The notes: a model not told the origin generated them from the sequence alone. Numbered from the stretch's first letter, positions 8,883 through 18,139 are shown. The stretch is 64,000 nt of DNA from Salinispora arenicola (GCF_006716065.1 NZ_VFOL01000001.1:682001-746000), one strand, 5' to 3'. Made by a program: numbers and translations.

Positions 8883-10031
8883 ATGTCAGCACCCGCCAGC
8901 ACCGTCTCCGACGCGATTCAGGCCGCCCTGGCCACTGTCAACGACCCGGAGATCCGTCGGCCCATCACGGAACTGGGCATGGTCCGCTCGGCAACGGTCG
9001 GCGACGCCGGCGTGGTCCGGGTCGAGCTGCTACTCACCGTGGCTGGCTGCCCGCTCAAGGACAAGCTGCGCGCGGATATCACGGCCGCCGTGGGCGCGGT
9101 GCCGGGTGTCACCGGGGTAGAGATCGAGTTCGGCGTGATGAGCCCCGAGCAGCGCCAGGAACTCCAGGCGAGGCTACGCGGCGGTACCGCCGACCAGGAG
9201 CCGGTGATTCCGTTCGCCCAGCCCGGCTCCCGCACCCGGGTGTACGCGGTGGCCAGCGGCAAGGGCGGGGTCGGCAAGTCCAGCGTGACGGTCAACCTGG
9301 CGGCGGCGCTGGCTGCCCGGGGGCTTTCCGTCGGGGTGGTCGACGCGGACATCTACGGCCACTCGGTGCCCCGGATGCTGGGGGCAGACGGCCGGCCCAC
9401 CCGGGTCGAAGACATGATCATGCCCCCTCAGGCGCACGGGGTGAAGGTCATCTCGATCGGCATGTTCACCGCCGGCAACGCCGCCGTGGTGTGGCGCGGC
9501 CCGATGCTGCACCGGGCACTCCAGCAGTTCCTCGCCGACGTGTACTGGGGTGACCTGGACGTACTCCTGCTCGACCTGCCTCCGGGCACCGGTGACGTGG
9601 CAATCTCGCTGGCGCAGCTGCTGCCCAACGCCGAGATCCTGGTGGTCACCACGCCGCAGGCCGCCGCCGCCGAGGTGGCGGAGCGGGCGGGCGCGATCGC
9701 GTTGCAGACCCACCAGCGGGTGGTCGGTGTCATCGAGAACATGTCGTGGCTGGAGCTCCCGGACGGCACCCGGATGGAGGTCTTCGGGGCGGGTGGCGGC
9801 CAGGTGGTCGCCGATTCGTTGACGAAGGCCATCGGCGCGCAGGTGCCGCTGCTCGGCCAGGTCCCGCTCGACACCCGCGTCCGCGAGGCTGGCGACGACG
9901 GCAACCCGATCGTGCTCGCCGAGCCGGACTCCCCTGCCTCCGCGGCGCTGAGCCGGGTCGCCGACCGGCTCGCGGTACGGCGTGAGTCGTTGCTCGGCAA
10001 GCCGTTGGGCCTCACGCCGGCCGGCCGCTAG
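8883..10031 (+). CDS. mrp: Mrp/NBP35-family Fe-S cluster carrier ATPase
   Basis: A 382-residue protein: an N-terminal MIP18/DUF59 domain (residues 1-90, with TVAGCPLKDKLRADI) followed by a deviant Walker A SGKGGVGKSS near 125 and a P-loop ATPase with LLDLPPGTGD near 240. Mrp/ApbC proteins carry Fe-S clusters. The CxxC found in Escherichia coli Mrp after ENMS is replaced here by ENMSWLELPDGTRMEVFG, with no Cys; from memory M. tuberculosis Mrp is similar. The ATG at 8883 begins the family-like sequence; an upstream extension is unlikely. The gene order matches Rv1229c-Rv1232c. Confidence 0.93.
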   Translation: MSAPASTVSDAIQAALATVNDPEIRRPITELGMVRSATVGDAGVVRVELLLTVAGCPLKDKLRADITAAVGAVPGVTGVEIEFGVMSPEQRQELQARLRGGTADQEPVIPFAQPGSRTRVYAVASGKGGVGKSSVTVNLAAALAARGLSVGVVDADIYGHSVPRMLGADGRPTRVEDMIMPPQAHGVKVISIGMFTAGNAAVVWRGPMLHRALQQFLADVYWGDLDVLLLDLPPGTGDVAISLAQLLPNAEILVVTTPQAAAAEVAERAGAIALQTHQRVVGVIENMSWLELPDGTRMEVFGAGGGQVVADSLTKAIGAQVPLLGQVPLDTRVREAGDDGNPIVLAEPDSPASAALSRVADRLAVRRESLLGKPLGLTPAGR

Positions 10032-10090
10032 GAAGCCGTGGCCCGACTCGATCGAGCAGCTGGCCGTGGTCCGTGGCTTCGACCTGCCGG

Positions 10091-10858
10091 TCAGGTGGTC
10101 AGGCGAGTACGCAGGGCGCTGAGCTCGATGTCGGACATCCCGTTCTCGAGGAGGAAGTCGGGCATCGCCAGGGCGGCGACCGTCGAGCCCAGCGATGCCT
10201 CGATGGTGGTGTCCCGACTCGCCAGGAACTCGGTTACCGCGTCACGCTGGTCGCGATAACCGAGTTCGGCATACCGGTGCCGCATGCGCTCGTAGGAGAG
10301 CAGGTAGTCGGCGACGATCTCCTCCGGCGTCGCCTCCGCCAAGGTCAGCAACACCAGCGCGAGCAGCCCGGTCCGGTCCTTGCCGCCGGAACAGTGAAAC
10401 ACCACGCATCCCGGCGCGGCGGTGCTGACCGCTCGGACGGCGTTCACCACTCGCTCCGGATGCTCGGCCAGAATCGCCGGGTAGTACAACGGTGATGCCA
10501 GGTTGTCGATCCTCTCCCAGCGTTCGTAGAAGGGCGTGCCGACCGGTTCGAGCGGCACCCGCACCGTCGTGATCCCCGCTGGTCTTGGCACGCGGTCCTG
10601 CCCGTACTCGTCGGCATTGCGCAGATCGACAACCGTGCGCACCCCGTAGGCCCAGGCCGCCGACCACCCCGCCTCGCTCAGGCGGTTCGGTTCCTCCGTC
10701 CGCACCACCGCACCCGGTTTCGCCCGCCCCAGCCCACCCAGATCACGAGCATTGACACAGCCATCCCAAGAGAGCTCCCTGCCCCGGGCCGCGGTCGTGT
10801 TCTCGTCGCCAGCGACGGCGCCCACGAGCGACGTCGATCCACAATCGATGCCTGCCAT
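10091..10858 (-). CDS. Tyrosine/lipid phosphatase of the PtpB type
   Basis: A 255-residue protein with the phosphatase loop HCSGGKDRTG (Cys nucleophile and Arg of CX5R, plus the Lys-Asp insertion of the atypical PtpB/LipA-like class) near residue 154. N-terminal NARDLGG and VVDLRNADEYG are typical of Y_phosphatase3 proteins. These enzymes dephosphorylate phosphotyrosine and, in some cases, phosphoinositides. No signal peptide is seen. It is convergent with mrp. Confidence 0.88.
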   Translation of the reverse strand: MAGIDCGSTSLVGAVAGDENTTAARGRELSWDGCVNARDLGGLGRAKPGAVVRTEEPNRLSEAGWSAAWAYGVRTVVDLRNADEYGQDRVPRPAGITTVRVPLEPVGTPFYERWERIDNLASPLYYPAILAEHPERVVNAVRAVSTAAPGCVVFHCSGGKDRTGLLALVLLTLAEATPEEIVADYLLSYERMRHRYAELGYRDQRDAVTEFLASRDTTIEASLGSTVAALAMPDFLLENGMSDIELSALRTRLTT

Positions 10859-10924
10859 GCAGCGGCATGCTAGTGCTGCCCGGCAAGCGCGCCCAGAGGC
10901 AAGCGGGGTCAGGCCGGGCGTCGG

Positions 10925-11341
10925 TCAGGTCGCGTCGTCGTAGCTGACGCGAGGAACGGGTGCGGGCGAGGCACCGCCGGTCGCCTGGCCCGGCCGGCTT
11001 GTCGGGTCGACGGCGGTGGCGACGTCCTTCAGTTCCTGGTGCACGCTGGTGACATCGGCCCGCAGGTTGTCGTAGACCCCCTGCAACGGCTTCCGGATCG
11101 CCGCCTCGTCCTCCTCGCTGAGCAGGTGTTTGCGAATGAACGCCTTCGGATGCAGGTCCTGAAGCTGGATGTCGGTGCCCAGTTCCCGGCTCAGGTCGGT
11201 GGTGGCGCTGGTTGCCATCCGGCGGAGGTTACGCACCATCCGCAGACCGTCGTTGATGACCGTGGGTAGCCGGTCACCGAAGATCAGCAGCGCGAGGAGC
11301 AGCAGCGCACCGATCTCCCACCAGTTCAGGTTGTCGAACAC
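10925..11341 (-). CDS. tatB: Twin-arginine translocase subunit TatB
   Basis: A 138-residue protein with a short N-terminal transmembrane helix (NLNWWEIGALLLLALLIFG), the amphipathic segment GDRLPTVINDGLRMVRNLRRMA, and a hydrophilic tail: the TatB/TatA layout. As in M. tuberculosis (Rv1223-Rv1224), it lies directly downstream of an htrA-like gene. TatB acts with TatC as the receptor for twin-arginine signal peptides at the membrane. ATG start at 11341. Confidence 0.88.
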   Translation of the reverse strand: MFDNLNWWEIGALLLLALLIFGDRLPTVINDGLRMVRNLRRMATSATTDLSRELGTDIQLQDLHPKAFIRKHLLSEEDEAAIRKPLQGVYDNLRADVTSVHQELKDVATAVDPTSRPGQATGGASPAPVPRVSYDDAT

Positions 11342-11413
11342 TGCACGGGCCTCCCTTCGGCGTCAGAGCAAGCCTACGCACGTCGTACGCTGTCTCGGCA
11401 AGGACCCGAGGGC

Positions 11414-12700
11414 TCACTGCGCATCCGCAACCAACGTTACCGAGGCGTTCCGCCGGGAGGTACCACGGCGGTACTCCACCGCCACCACGGAACCGGGCGC
11501 GAACTTGCGGACCAGGGCGATCAGGTCGGTTGGCTCGTTCGTCGGCCTTCCGTTGAGCTTGACAATCACGTCGCCGGCCCGCAGGCCCGCGTCGGCCGCC
11601 GGACCGGATCGCGCTACCGAGACCAACCGCACGCCCGCCCCGCCGCCCGCGCCAGGGCCACCCACCTGGGCGCCGATCACCGTACGACGGGCCTTACCGG
11701 TGCCGATGATATCCTGAGTTATCCGTTTAGCCTGGTTAATTGGAATGGCGAAGGCAAGCCCGATGTTCCCGGCTTCATGCCCTTCTGCGATCGACTTGAT
11801 CGTGGAGTTGACCCCGATCACCCGCCCGGCCCCGTCCACCAGGGGGCCGCCGGAGTTGCCGTGGTTGACCGCCGCGTCGGTCTGGATTGCCGCGTAGTAG
11901 CGGGTGGGGCCGCCCGGTTCACCTGCCCGCATCGTGCGGTCGAGGGCGCTGACGATGCCGGCGGTGACGGTGTTCGCCAGTGAGAGCGGCGACCCTATGG
12001 CCAACACGGGATCACCAACCGCGAGCGCTTCCGAGTCACCGAATGCCACCGGGCGGAGCCCATCCTTCATGACCCTGATAACAGCGATGTCCGACTCCGG
12101 GTCCTGGCCGACGATGGTGGCCGGGCTCGAGCTGCCGTCACTGAAGACCACCGAGGCCTGCCCGGTCGCACCCGCCACCACATGATCGTTGGTGATCACG
12201 TAGCCATCGCCGGTGGCGATGAACCCGGAACCCTCACTCGTTCCGGTGGGGCGCGCCACCCGAACCGTGACCACGCTTGGCAGTACCCGCTCGGCGACGC
12301 CGGCCAGCGACTCCGGCATCCGCTGGGCCAGTTCCGGGGGCGGTGCCGGGGCAGCACCGAGGACCGGGGCGGCGCCGCCGCCACGGATCGCGAGCGCGTA
12401 GCCGAACGCGCCCCCGAGCAGACCGGCGAGCAGGGCCGTGACCAGCGGAACGAGCAGCAGGTACCGCAGCGCGGGACGGGCCGCCGCGGCCGGATCGGTG
12501 ACCGGCTCGGGCTCAGCGCCGGAAACCGGCGCGGCAGGCACAACCACCACCGCCGACGCGGTCGGATCCCGCCACGGGTCAGCCAGCGCGTCGGACCACC
12601 AGGACGAACCCGGGCCGCCCGGCGGAGGATGGGCGGACGATGAGGAGCGCGCCGCTCCGGCACCCGTCCCGGGCTGGCGCCAGTCCCAGCCGTCGGTCAC
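11414..12700 (-). CDS. HtrA/DegP-family serine protease with PDZ domain
   Basis: A 428-residue S1C protease. A Pro/Ser-rich cytoplasmic tail is followed by one transmembrane helix near residues 80-105. The trypsin-like domain has the catalytic triad in VITNDHVV, PESDIAVIRV and NHGNSGGPLV. A C-terminal PDZ domain (residues 335-420) includes AGLRAGDVIVKLNGRP. The GTG at 12700 is preceded by GGGAGG at 6 bases and starts MTDGWDW, so it is preferred to the upstream ATG at 12745. It probably degrades misfolded proteins outside the membrane. In mycobacteria sigE and rseA precede htrA; neither is here. Confidence 0.9.
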   Translation of the reverse strand: MTDGWDWRQPGTGAGAARSSSSAHPPPGGPGSSWWSDALADPWRDPTASAVVVVPAAPVSGAEPEPVTDPAAAARPALRYLLLVPLVTALLAGLLGGAFGYALAIRGGGAAPVLGAAPAPPPELAQRMPESLAGVAERVLPSVVTVRVARPTGTSEGSGFIATGDGYVITNDHVVAGATGQASVVFSDGSSSPATIVGQDPESDIAVIRVMKDGLRPVAFGDSEALAVGDPVLAIGSPLSLANTVTAGIVSALDRTMRAGEPGGPTRYYAAIQTDAAVNHGNSGGPLVDGAGRVIGVNSTIKSIAEGHEAGNIGLAFAIPINQAKRITQDIIGTGKARRTVIGAQVGGPGAGGGAGVRLVSVARSGPAADAGLRAGDVIVKLNGRPTNEPTDLIALVRKFAPGSVVAVEYRRGTSRRNASVTLVADAQ

Positions 12701-12852
12701 GTCGCTGCCTCCCACTCGTCCCGAGCCCATCCGCGCCAACCGCATGCGACCGGTCGTGCTCGAACGAACACCGCTTCCAGGATTGCACGGATGCCGCGGA
12801 TGGAGTCACCGTTGCCGATCGTGATCATCGATGCCGGGACGCGCGGCTGCGC

Positions 12853-13617
12853 ATGGTGCACATCGCCTCTAGGCTCACAGTGCCCACTCGCCCCTCCAGA
12901 GGGTGTTCCGCCCGTGCTGCCGCAGCACCCGGAACACGTTCTGGCCCAAACGCCGCCCGGAGGTGTCCCATCGCCACGGTCGCCGGTTCCGGCCCTTCGA
13001 CCCAGGCTCTGCAGTTCGCCGAGTCGTACGTGACCGAAGATCTCGTACTGCGCACCGCCCGTGCCCTCGCCCACGAGGTCGGCCTCGACACGGTGACGCC
13101 CGGTGCGGGTGCGGCCCTGCGGCTGCTGGCCGCCGCAGGCAACGCGCGCGCGGTGGTGGAGATCGGCACCGGCACCGGTGTCAGCGGTGTCTGGCTGCTT
13201 CGCGGCATGCGCACCGACGGGGTGCTGACCACGATCGACGGGGAGATCGAGCATCAGCGCATAGCCCGGCAGGTCTTCACCGAGGCCGGCTTTCCCGCCG
13301 GCCGGAGCCGGATCATTACCGGTCGGGCTCTGGATGTACTGCCTCGACTCGCCGACGGGGCGTACGACCTGGTGTTCGTCGACACCGAGGCAACGAGCTT
13401 CGCCGCCTGTGTGGAGGCCGCCCAGCGGCTGCTCCGGCCGGGTGGCGTGCTCGCCCTCAACGGTGCCCTGGCCGACAGCCGGATCGGCGACCCCGCCGCC
13501 CGGGACGTGGAGACGGTGACCACCCGGGAGACGATCAAAGCAATCCGGGAGTCCGAGTACTGGATTCCCGCCCTGCTTCCGGTCGGTCACGGACTGCTCG
13601 CCGCCGTGCGCTGCTGA
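12853..13617 (+). CDS. O-methyltransferase, SAM-dependent
   Basis: A protein of about 254 residues whose core (from TQALQFAESYV) is a class I methyltransferase of the O-methyltransferase family 3 type. EIGTGTGVSGVWLLRGM is the SAM-binding loop; VLTTIDGEIEHQRIA and YDLVFVDTEA follow, then LLRPGGVLALNGAL. The Rv1220c family is matched in length and position near htrA. The start is uncertain: ATG 12853, GTG 12856 or GTG 12880 are all in frame and none has a strong ribosome site. Confidence 0.82.
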   Translation: MVHIASRLTVPTRPSRGCSARAAAAPGTRSGPNAARRCPIATVAGSGPSTQALQFAESYVTEDLVLRTARALAHEVGLDTVTPGAGAALRLLAAAGNARAVVEIGTGTGVSGVWLLRGMRTDGVLTTIDGEIEHQRIARQVFTEAGFPAGRSRIITGRALDVLPRLADGAYDLVFVDTEATSFAACVEAAQRLLRPGGVLALNGALADSRIGDPAARDVETVTTRETIKAIRESEYWIPALLPVGHGLLAAVRC

Positions 13618-13794
13618 GCAGCCGACCACCCAACTCGGCCAGGAGCGCCACAGCGGCCCGGTTGCGGGCAGCGTCACCGGCGAGCAACCGAAGCACCAGG
13701 CGGCCCGGATCCAGGCGGCGGTCACCGACAGACAACCGGACCGCCCGTGGCCCGGGTCGGCCGCAGACAACACCGGGGCGGATCGACCTGCGCG

Positions 13795-15261
13795 TCAGCC
13801 GAGCGTGCCCAGCCAACGCAGCAGGGATCGTACTCCCCAGCCGGTGGCGCCCTTGGTCAGTTCCGCGTCGTCGTCCTCGGACCAGGACGGTGCCGACATG
13901 TCGACATGCACCCACCGATCCCGCAGCTCGCCGGTGAACTCGCGCAGGTACAGTGCCGCAACCACCGACCCGGCGCCCTGGGCCGGTGCGCTGTACAGGT
14001 CGGCGAGTTCGCTGCGCAGATAGTCGACGTAGTCTGCGGGCAGCGGCATCCGCCAGGCGGCTTCACCGGCCGCGTCGACTGCCGCCAGCAGGTCCGCGGC
14101 GAGGCGATCGTTCTCGCTGTAGAGGGCGGCGGTGCGTTTGCCCAGCGCCACCGCGTTCGCGCCGGTCAGCGTGGCCAGGTCGACGAGCAGGTCAGGGCTC
14201 AGCTCCCGTACGGCGTAGGTGAGCGCGTCGGCGAGGACCAGCCGGCCCTCCGCATCGGAATTGGTGGTCTCGCTGGTCGTGCCGCCGTAATGGCGGACGA
14301 CGTCGCCCGGCCGGAACGAGGCGCCGCTGACCATGTTCTCGGCGAGTGGGGCGAGAGTGGTGACCCGGACCGGCAGCCGCATCGTAGCCGCCCCCAGGGT
14401 GGCCGCCACCACCGCTGCCGCGCCGCCCATGTCCTTGCGCATGAGCTTCATCCCGGACACGGGTTTGATCGAGATACCCCCGGTGTCGAAGGTGATCCCC
14501 TTGCCGACCAGTACCACGTGCGTACGTGCCCCGGCCGGCCGCCAGTCCAACTCGACCAGGCGAGGACCGTTGGCGGAGCCGGAGCCCACCGCGACGATCC
14601 CGCCGAAGCCCTCCGCGGCCAGGTCCCGCGGTTCCCGGACCCGCAGGTGCAGGTCGGGAACGCCGGCGGCGGCGTCGGCGACCTGCCCGGCGAACCACCC
14701 CGGGTTCTTCACCGATGCGGGCATGTTCACCAGGTCGCGGGCAAGCCGGGTCATCGCCGCGGTGGTGCGGGCGACCGCGACCGCGTCGGCGTACACCGCC
14801 GGGTCCTCCACCAGCACGTCGACCGCCGCCAGGGCGGGTGCGTTCCCGTCCGCGCCGAGCCGGAACCGGTACGACGCCAGCAGCAGTCCTTCTACCAGCC
14901 CTCGGGCAACGGCGGGGGGAGCACCGGCGGGTAGCGGGAGCGTGACGCGGTCCTCTCTGGCCGCCACACCCGCGAGGGCTGCCCCGGCTGCCCGCCAAGC
15001 CGCCTCGTCGCCGGCCCCGATGCCGAACGGGAGCAGGCGGGCCGGCACCCGCCCGGGTCGGACCTGGGTCCAGGTCTGGCCGGGGTCACCGGTCAACCGG
15101 GCGGCTGGCACCAACGCGGCCAGTTCGTCGGCGACCCCGTCCGGCAGAGCCGCCGCGACGGGTACCAGTTCCGCCGGCGGATCCGCCCGGTCGGTCGGTC
15201 GGATGGGCAGGGCCAGAACATCGAGCCGAGTGGGCTCGGCGAGTAAGCGGATGGCGAGCAC
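13795..15261 (-). CDS. pepA: Leucyl aminopeptidase (M17)
   Basis: A 488-residue M17 cytosol aminopeptidase that removes N-terminal residues from peptides using two metal ions. The C-terminal catalytic domain shows VGKGITFDTGGISIKP (Lys and Asp metal ligands), MRKDMGGAAAV (Asp ligand) and NSDAEGRLVLADAL; the last is usually NTDAEGRL. The GTG at 15261 begins VLAIRLLAEP and lies 11 bases after GGAGG. The frame is open about 70 codons further upstream, but that part is unlike the family. Confidence 0.9.
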   Translation of the reverse strand: MLAIRLLAEPTRLDVLALPIRPTDRADPPAELVPVAAALPDGVADELAALVPAARLTGDPGQTWTQVRPGRVPARLLPFGIGAGDEAAWRAAGAALAGVAAREDRVTLPLPAGAPPAVARGLVEGLLLASYRFRLGADGNAPALAAVDVLVEDPAVYADAVAVARTTAAMTRLARDLVNMPASVKNPGWFAGQVADAAAGVPDLHLRVREPRDLAAEGFGGIVAVGSGSANGPRLVELDWRPAGARTHVVLVGKGITFDTGGISIKPVSGMKLMRKDMGGAAAVVAATLGAATMRLPVRVTTLAPLAENMVSGASFRPGDVVRHYGGTTSETTNSDAEGRLVLADALTYAVRELSPDLLVDLATLTGANAVALGKRTAALYSENDRLAADLLAAVDAAGEAAWRMPLPADYVDYLRSELADLYSAPAQGAGSVVAALYLREFTGELRDRWVHVDMSAPSWSEDDDAELTKGATGWGVRSLLRWLGTLG

Positions 15262-15370
15262 TCGGAGCCGTACCTCCAGGGAACATGCGGAGTGACCTCC
15301 GCGGGACAGAGGGGAAACCAGACAGCGGCTGCCGCGGACCCGCGGCGGGTCGGCTGACGGCCGGCGGAGG

Positions 15371-15456
15371 CCGCCCGGAACACCGGTGTTCCGGGCGGTC
15401 TGCGCCTCGCCGTCACGGCCTCCGGACAGCCTCCAGCCCACCGGCGGGGCCGGTGG
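15371..15456. repeat. 28-bp perfect palindrome plus second hairpin
   Basis: 15371-15398 is a perfect 28-bp palindrome (half-site CCGCCCGGAACACC). 15438-15456 is a second hairpin with 8-bp arms CCACCGGC / GCCGGTGG and a 3-base loop. With the terminator at 15468 they make three strong stems in 130 bases between DUF3117 and pepA, both on the minus strand. They may be stacked terminators, or the palindrome may be an operator for pepA. Confidence 0.6.
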
Positions 15457-15467
15457 ATCAGAGGTGG

Positions 15468-15501
15468 ACGGACCGTCCACGCGAGCGCGCGGACGGTCCG
15501 T
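15468..15501 (-). terminator. Hairpin after the DUF3117 gene
   Basis: Perfect 11-bp arms (ACGGACCGTCC / GGACGGTCCGT) with a 12-base loop, starting 3 bases after the stop of the DUF3117 gene. No U tract. Confidence 0.65.
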
Positions 15502-15503
15502 AC

Positions 15504-15671
15504 TCAGCCGGCAGCCGACCTCAGTGCGTCACCGAGCGCGTTGGCCTCGTCGGGAGTCATCTCGACGACGAGCCGGCCACCGCCCTCCAGCGGGACTCGC
15601 ATAACGATGCCCCGGCCCTCCTTGGTGACTTCCAGCGGACCGTCGCCCGTCCGCGGCTTCATCGCCGCCAT
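15504..15671 (-). CDS. DUF3117 small protein
   Basis: A 55-residue protein, MAAMKPRTGDGPLEVTKEGR onward, nearly invariant across actinobacteria (Rv1211 in M. tuberculosis). Its function is unknown. The sequence alternates short strands (GIVMRVPLEGGGRLVVEMTP) and ends in a helix, EANALGDALRSA. GGGGAGA lies 4 bases before the ATG. The longer open frame upstream is not coding-like. It lies in the same syntenic block as tag and folP2. Confidence 0.92.
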   Translation of the reverse strand: MAAMKPRTGDGPLEVTKEGRGIVMRVPLEGGGRLVVEMTPDEANALGDALRSAAG

Positions 15672-15861
15672 GTTGTCTCCCCTCAGACCTGAACCAGGGT
15701 CGGTGGGTTGCCCCACAGCCACTTCGCCACGACCACCCGCAACCTTCGCCGGGGTGTCGACCAACGATTTTCCCTGATGAACACCGCCGGACCCAAACCG
15801 AGGCAGCATTGATGTAACAGAACCTAGCTTATCCCCAGAATGCCTGTCACAATGTGCGGTC

Positions 15862-16689
15862 ATGCAGGCACGGTCGGCACTCTTCGACCTGTACGGTGAC
15901 CACCTCCGACCCCGGGGTGGCCGGGCGCAGGTAGCTGCCCTGGTCAAGCTGCTGGCGCCACTCGGCATCGCGCCGCCCGCGGTACGGACGGCGGTCTCCC
16001 GCATGGTCCGTCAGGGCTGGCTCGAACCCCTCCGGATGGCCTCCGGGCCCGGATACGCGATCACCCCGAAAGCCGCTCGCCGATTGGACGAGGCGGCCAC
16101 CCGGATCTACCGCACCAGCAGAATCGTCTGGGACGGGCGCTTCGACCTGCTCGTCGTGGCGGCGCCGACCGTCCGTCGGGAACGTCAGCGGCTCGCCGCC
16201 AACCTGAGCTTCCTCGGCTACGGCACCCTCGACGAGTGCACGTGGGTGGCCACCCGCCCGGGTGAGGACGTCGACCTGCTGCTCGACGAGGCGGGGGTGC
16301 GATACGAGCGGTTCACCGCGGCGCACTCCGCCGGCACGCCGGGAGCGATGGGCGTCGTCCGCCGCGCGTGGGACCTGGCCGAGATCGGCCGGGCATACGA
16401 GCAGTTCGTCGCCGAACAGCGTGCGCTGCTGTCCGGGGTCACCGTACGCAGTCCCGACGAGGAGGCGTACGCCGCCCGCTTCCGGCTCGTGCACGCGTGG
16501 CGCAGCTTCCTGTTCCGGGATCCACAGCTGCCACCGGCACTGCTTCCCGAGCGGTGGCCGGGCACCGCCGCGGCCAGCTTCTTCGACCGTCACGCAGCCC
16601 GGCTACGGCCGGCCGCTGACCGGTACGTCGAGACCTGCCTCGACGCTGGTAACCGCTTCGCTGGACAGAAAGGGTCTTTGACACCGTGA
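15862..16689 (+). CDS. PaaX-family transcriptional regulator
   Basis: A 275-residue PaaX-type repressor. An N-terminal winged helix (residues 1-70: SALFDLYGDHLRPRGGRAQVAALVKLL, then PPAVRTAVSRMVRQGWLE) is followed by the central PaaX domain (RIVWDGRFDLLVV) and the C-terminal domain ending near FRDPQLPPALLPERWPG. PaaX repressors respond to phenylacetyl-CoA and control aerobic phenylacetate degradation. It overlaps the downstream enoyl-CoA hydratase by 4 bases, so the two are co-translated, which supports a phenylacetate link. Confidence 0.92.
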   Translation: MQARSALFDLYGDHLRPRGGRAQVAALVKLLAPLGIAPPAVRTAVSRMVRQGWLEPLRMASGPGYAITPKAARRLDEAATRIYRTSRIVWDGRFDLLVVAAPTVRRERQRLAANLSFLGYGTLDECTWVATRPGEDVDLLLDEAGVRYERFTAAHSAGTPGAMGVVRRAWDLAEIGRAYEQFVAEQRALLSGVTVRSPDEEAYAARFRLVHAWRSFLFRDPQLPPALLPERWPGTAAASFFDRHAARLRPAADRYVETCLDAGNRFAGQKGSLTP

Positions 16690-17477
16690 CCGAGCCGTTA
16701 CTCATCGATCGCACCGATGCCGTCGTCACCCTCACCTTCAACCGCCCCACCGCCATGAACGCGCTCGACACACCACTGAAGGAAGCGCTCCGGGACGCCC
16801 TGACAGAGTTGGAGAGCGACCGGAGCTGCCGCGCGGTGGTGTTGGCCGGGGCGGGCGGATCGTTCAGCGCCGGTCAGGACCTACGCGAACACGTGCGGAC
16901 GCTGGCAACCACCGAGGGCAACCCGCTGGAAACCGTCGGCACGCACTACAACCCAATCACCGCCCGGCTGGCCGGCCTACCCAAGCCCGTCGTCGCCGCC
17001 GTCCGGGGCATGGCCGCAGGGGCAGGCGCGTCGCTGGCCTTCCTCGCCGACATCCGCATCGGGGGCCCCTCCACCAACTTCCTCATGGCCTTCGCCAAGG
17101 TGGGGCTCGCCGCCGACACCGGCGCCTCCTGGACCCTGCCCCGGTTGGTCGGCCACGCCAAGGCCGTCGAGTTGCTGATGCTCGCCGAGCCGGTACGAGC
17201 GACCGAGGCCCACCAGCTCGGCCTACTCAACCGGCTGGTCGCCACCGACGAGGAGGTGCTGCCGGCTGCGCAGGAACTCGCCGCCCGGCTGGCGGCCGGC
17301 CCGACCGTCGCCTACGGAGCGATCAAACGGCAGCTCTCCATCGCGGACGCGGGTACCCTCGCCGACGCCCTGGCCGCCGAGGCGCAGGCCCAGGCGATCT
17401 GTGGCACCACCGCGGACCACCGGTCTGCGACGATGGCTTTCGTCGCCAAGCAGCAGCCGGTCTTCGAAGGCCGCTGA
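16686..17477 (+). CDS. Enoyl-CoA hydratase/isomerase, PaaG-like
   Basis: A 263-residue crotonase-fold protein. LTFNRPTAMNALDTPL, the oxyanion-hole segment GAGGSFSAGQDLREH near residue 56 and GMAAGAGASLAFLADIRIG near 110 are typical. The Asp in LAADTGASWTLPRLVG fits PaaG-type 1,2-epoxyphenylacetyl-CoA isomerases. The GTG start overlaps paaX in GTGA. Other phenylacetate genes are not in this window, so the substrate is inferred from the regulator. Confidence 0.88.
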   Translation: MTEPLLIDRTDAVVTLTFNRPTAMNALDTPLKEALRDALTELESDRSCRAVVLAGAGGSFSAGQDLREHVRTLATTEGNPLETVGTHYNPITARLAGLPKPVVAAVRGMAAGAGASLAFLADIRIGGPSTNFLMAFAKVGLAADTGASWTLPRLVGHAKAVELLMLAEPVRATEAHQLGLLNRLVATDEEVLPAAQELAARLAAGPTVAYGAIKRQLSIADAGTLADALAAEAQAQAICGTTADHRSATMAFVAKQQPVFEGR

Positions 17478-17506
17478 CGGCAGGCCGGAACGTCGCCGAT
17501 CCGACC

Positions 17507-18127
17507 TCAGTCGTCCTCCTCCGGATCCTGGTTGGCCTCCGCACCGAGAACGAACACCTGCATGGCCAGCTCGTCACCGGACGGCCAGACGAATGCGGGC
17601 AGCTCGCGGGGCCCCAGCTCCTGCACGTAGGCCCAGAACTCGCGGACCGCCTCCGCCGGCGACGTGGCCTCGATCGGCAGGTTGAGGCTGACCATCCAGG
17701 GCTGCCGTGGTGGGGGCGGGCCAAGCTGGTCTGCCAGCGCCTGGAACGCCGTCGGGTGCAGTGGAGTGATCGGCCCGTCGACCGTCAGCGCATCGGCCGG
17801 CACCGGAGTGTCGAAGGACCGCCGGGTGTACGTGATCACCAGCCTCGGCTCGTCCCGCTCGGGCTGCGGGTCCTCGGGCACCTCCGGACGCCGATCGCCG
17901 GCGTCGGTGACCTGACCCAGCGCAACCAGCCTCGACGGCTCGTCGGCGAGCACCGCTACCTGGTCACCGGCACGTGGTCGCGGTCCCCCGGCACCGGTCA
18001 GCTCGAGCGTGTCGTGGTGGACGAGCCGCTCGGCCTCGTACCGCCCGGGCGGTAGCAGCACGGCCCAGGTGTCCGCGCCGTCGGGGCGGGCTGTCCGGTT
18101 GGTCCGGTACGCGGCGTCGGTCGTCAT
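17507..18127 (-). CDS. Conserved hypothetical protein
   Basis: A 206-residue soluble protein I do not recognise. It has no signal peptide or membrane helix. The first half contains beta-rich segments (WAVLLPPGRYEAERLVHHDTLELTG, GDQVAVLADEPSRLVALGQVTD) resembling an EVE/ASCH-like barrel; the second half ends in the acidic tail NQDPEEDD. It lies 12 bases downstream of tag on the same strand, so the two are probably co-transcribed. Confidence 0.65.
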   Translation of the reverse strand: MTTDAAYRTNRTARPDGADTWAVLLPPGRYEAERLVHHDTLELTGAGGPRPRAGDQVAVLADEPSRLVALGQVTDAGDRRPEVPEDPQPERDEPRLVITYTRRSFDTPVPADALTVDGPITPLHPTAFQALADQLGPPPPRQPWMVSLNLPIEATSPAEAVREFWAYVQELGPRELPAFVWPSGDELAMQVFVLGAEANQDPEEDD

Positions 18128-18139
18128 ACCCCCATCCCA

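Noticed and set aside
9174..9713. Minus-strand frame inside mrp
   Set aside because: It lies wholly within a well-supported conserved gene.
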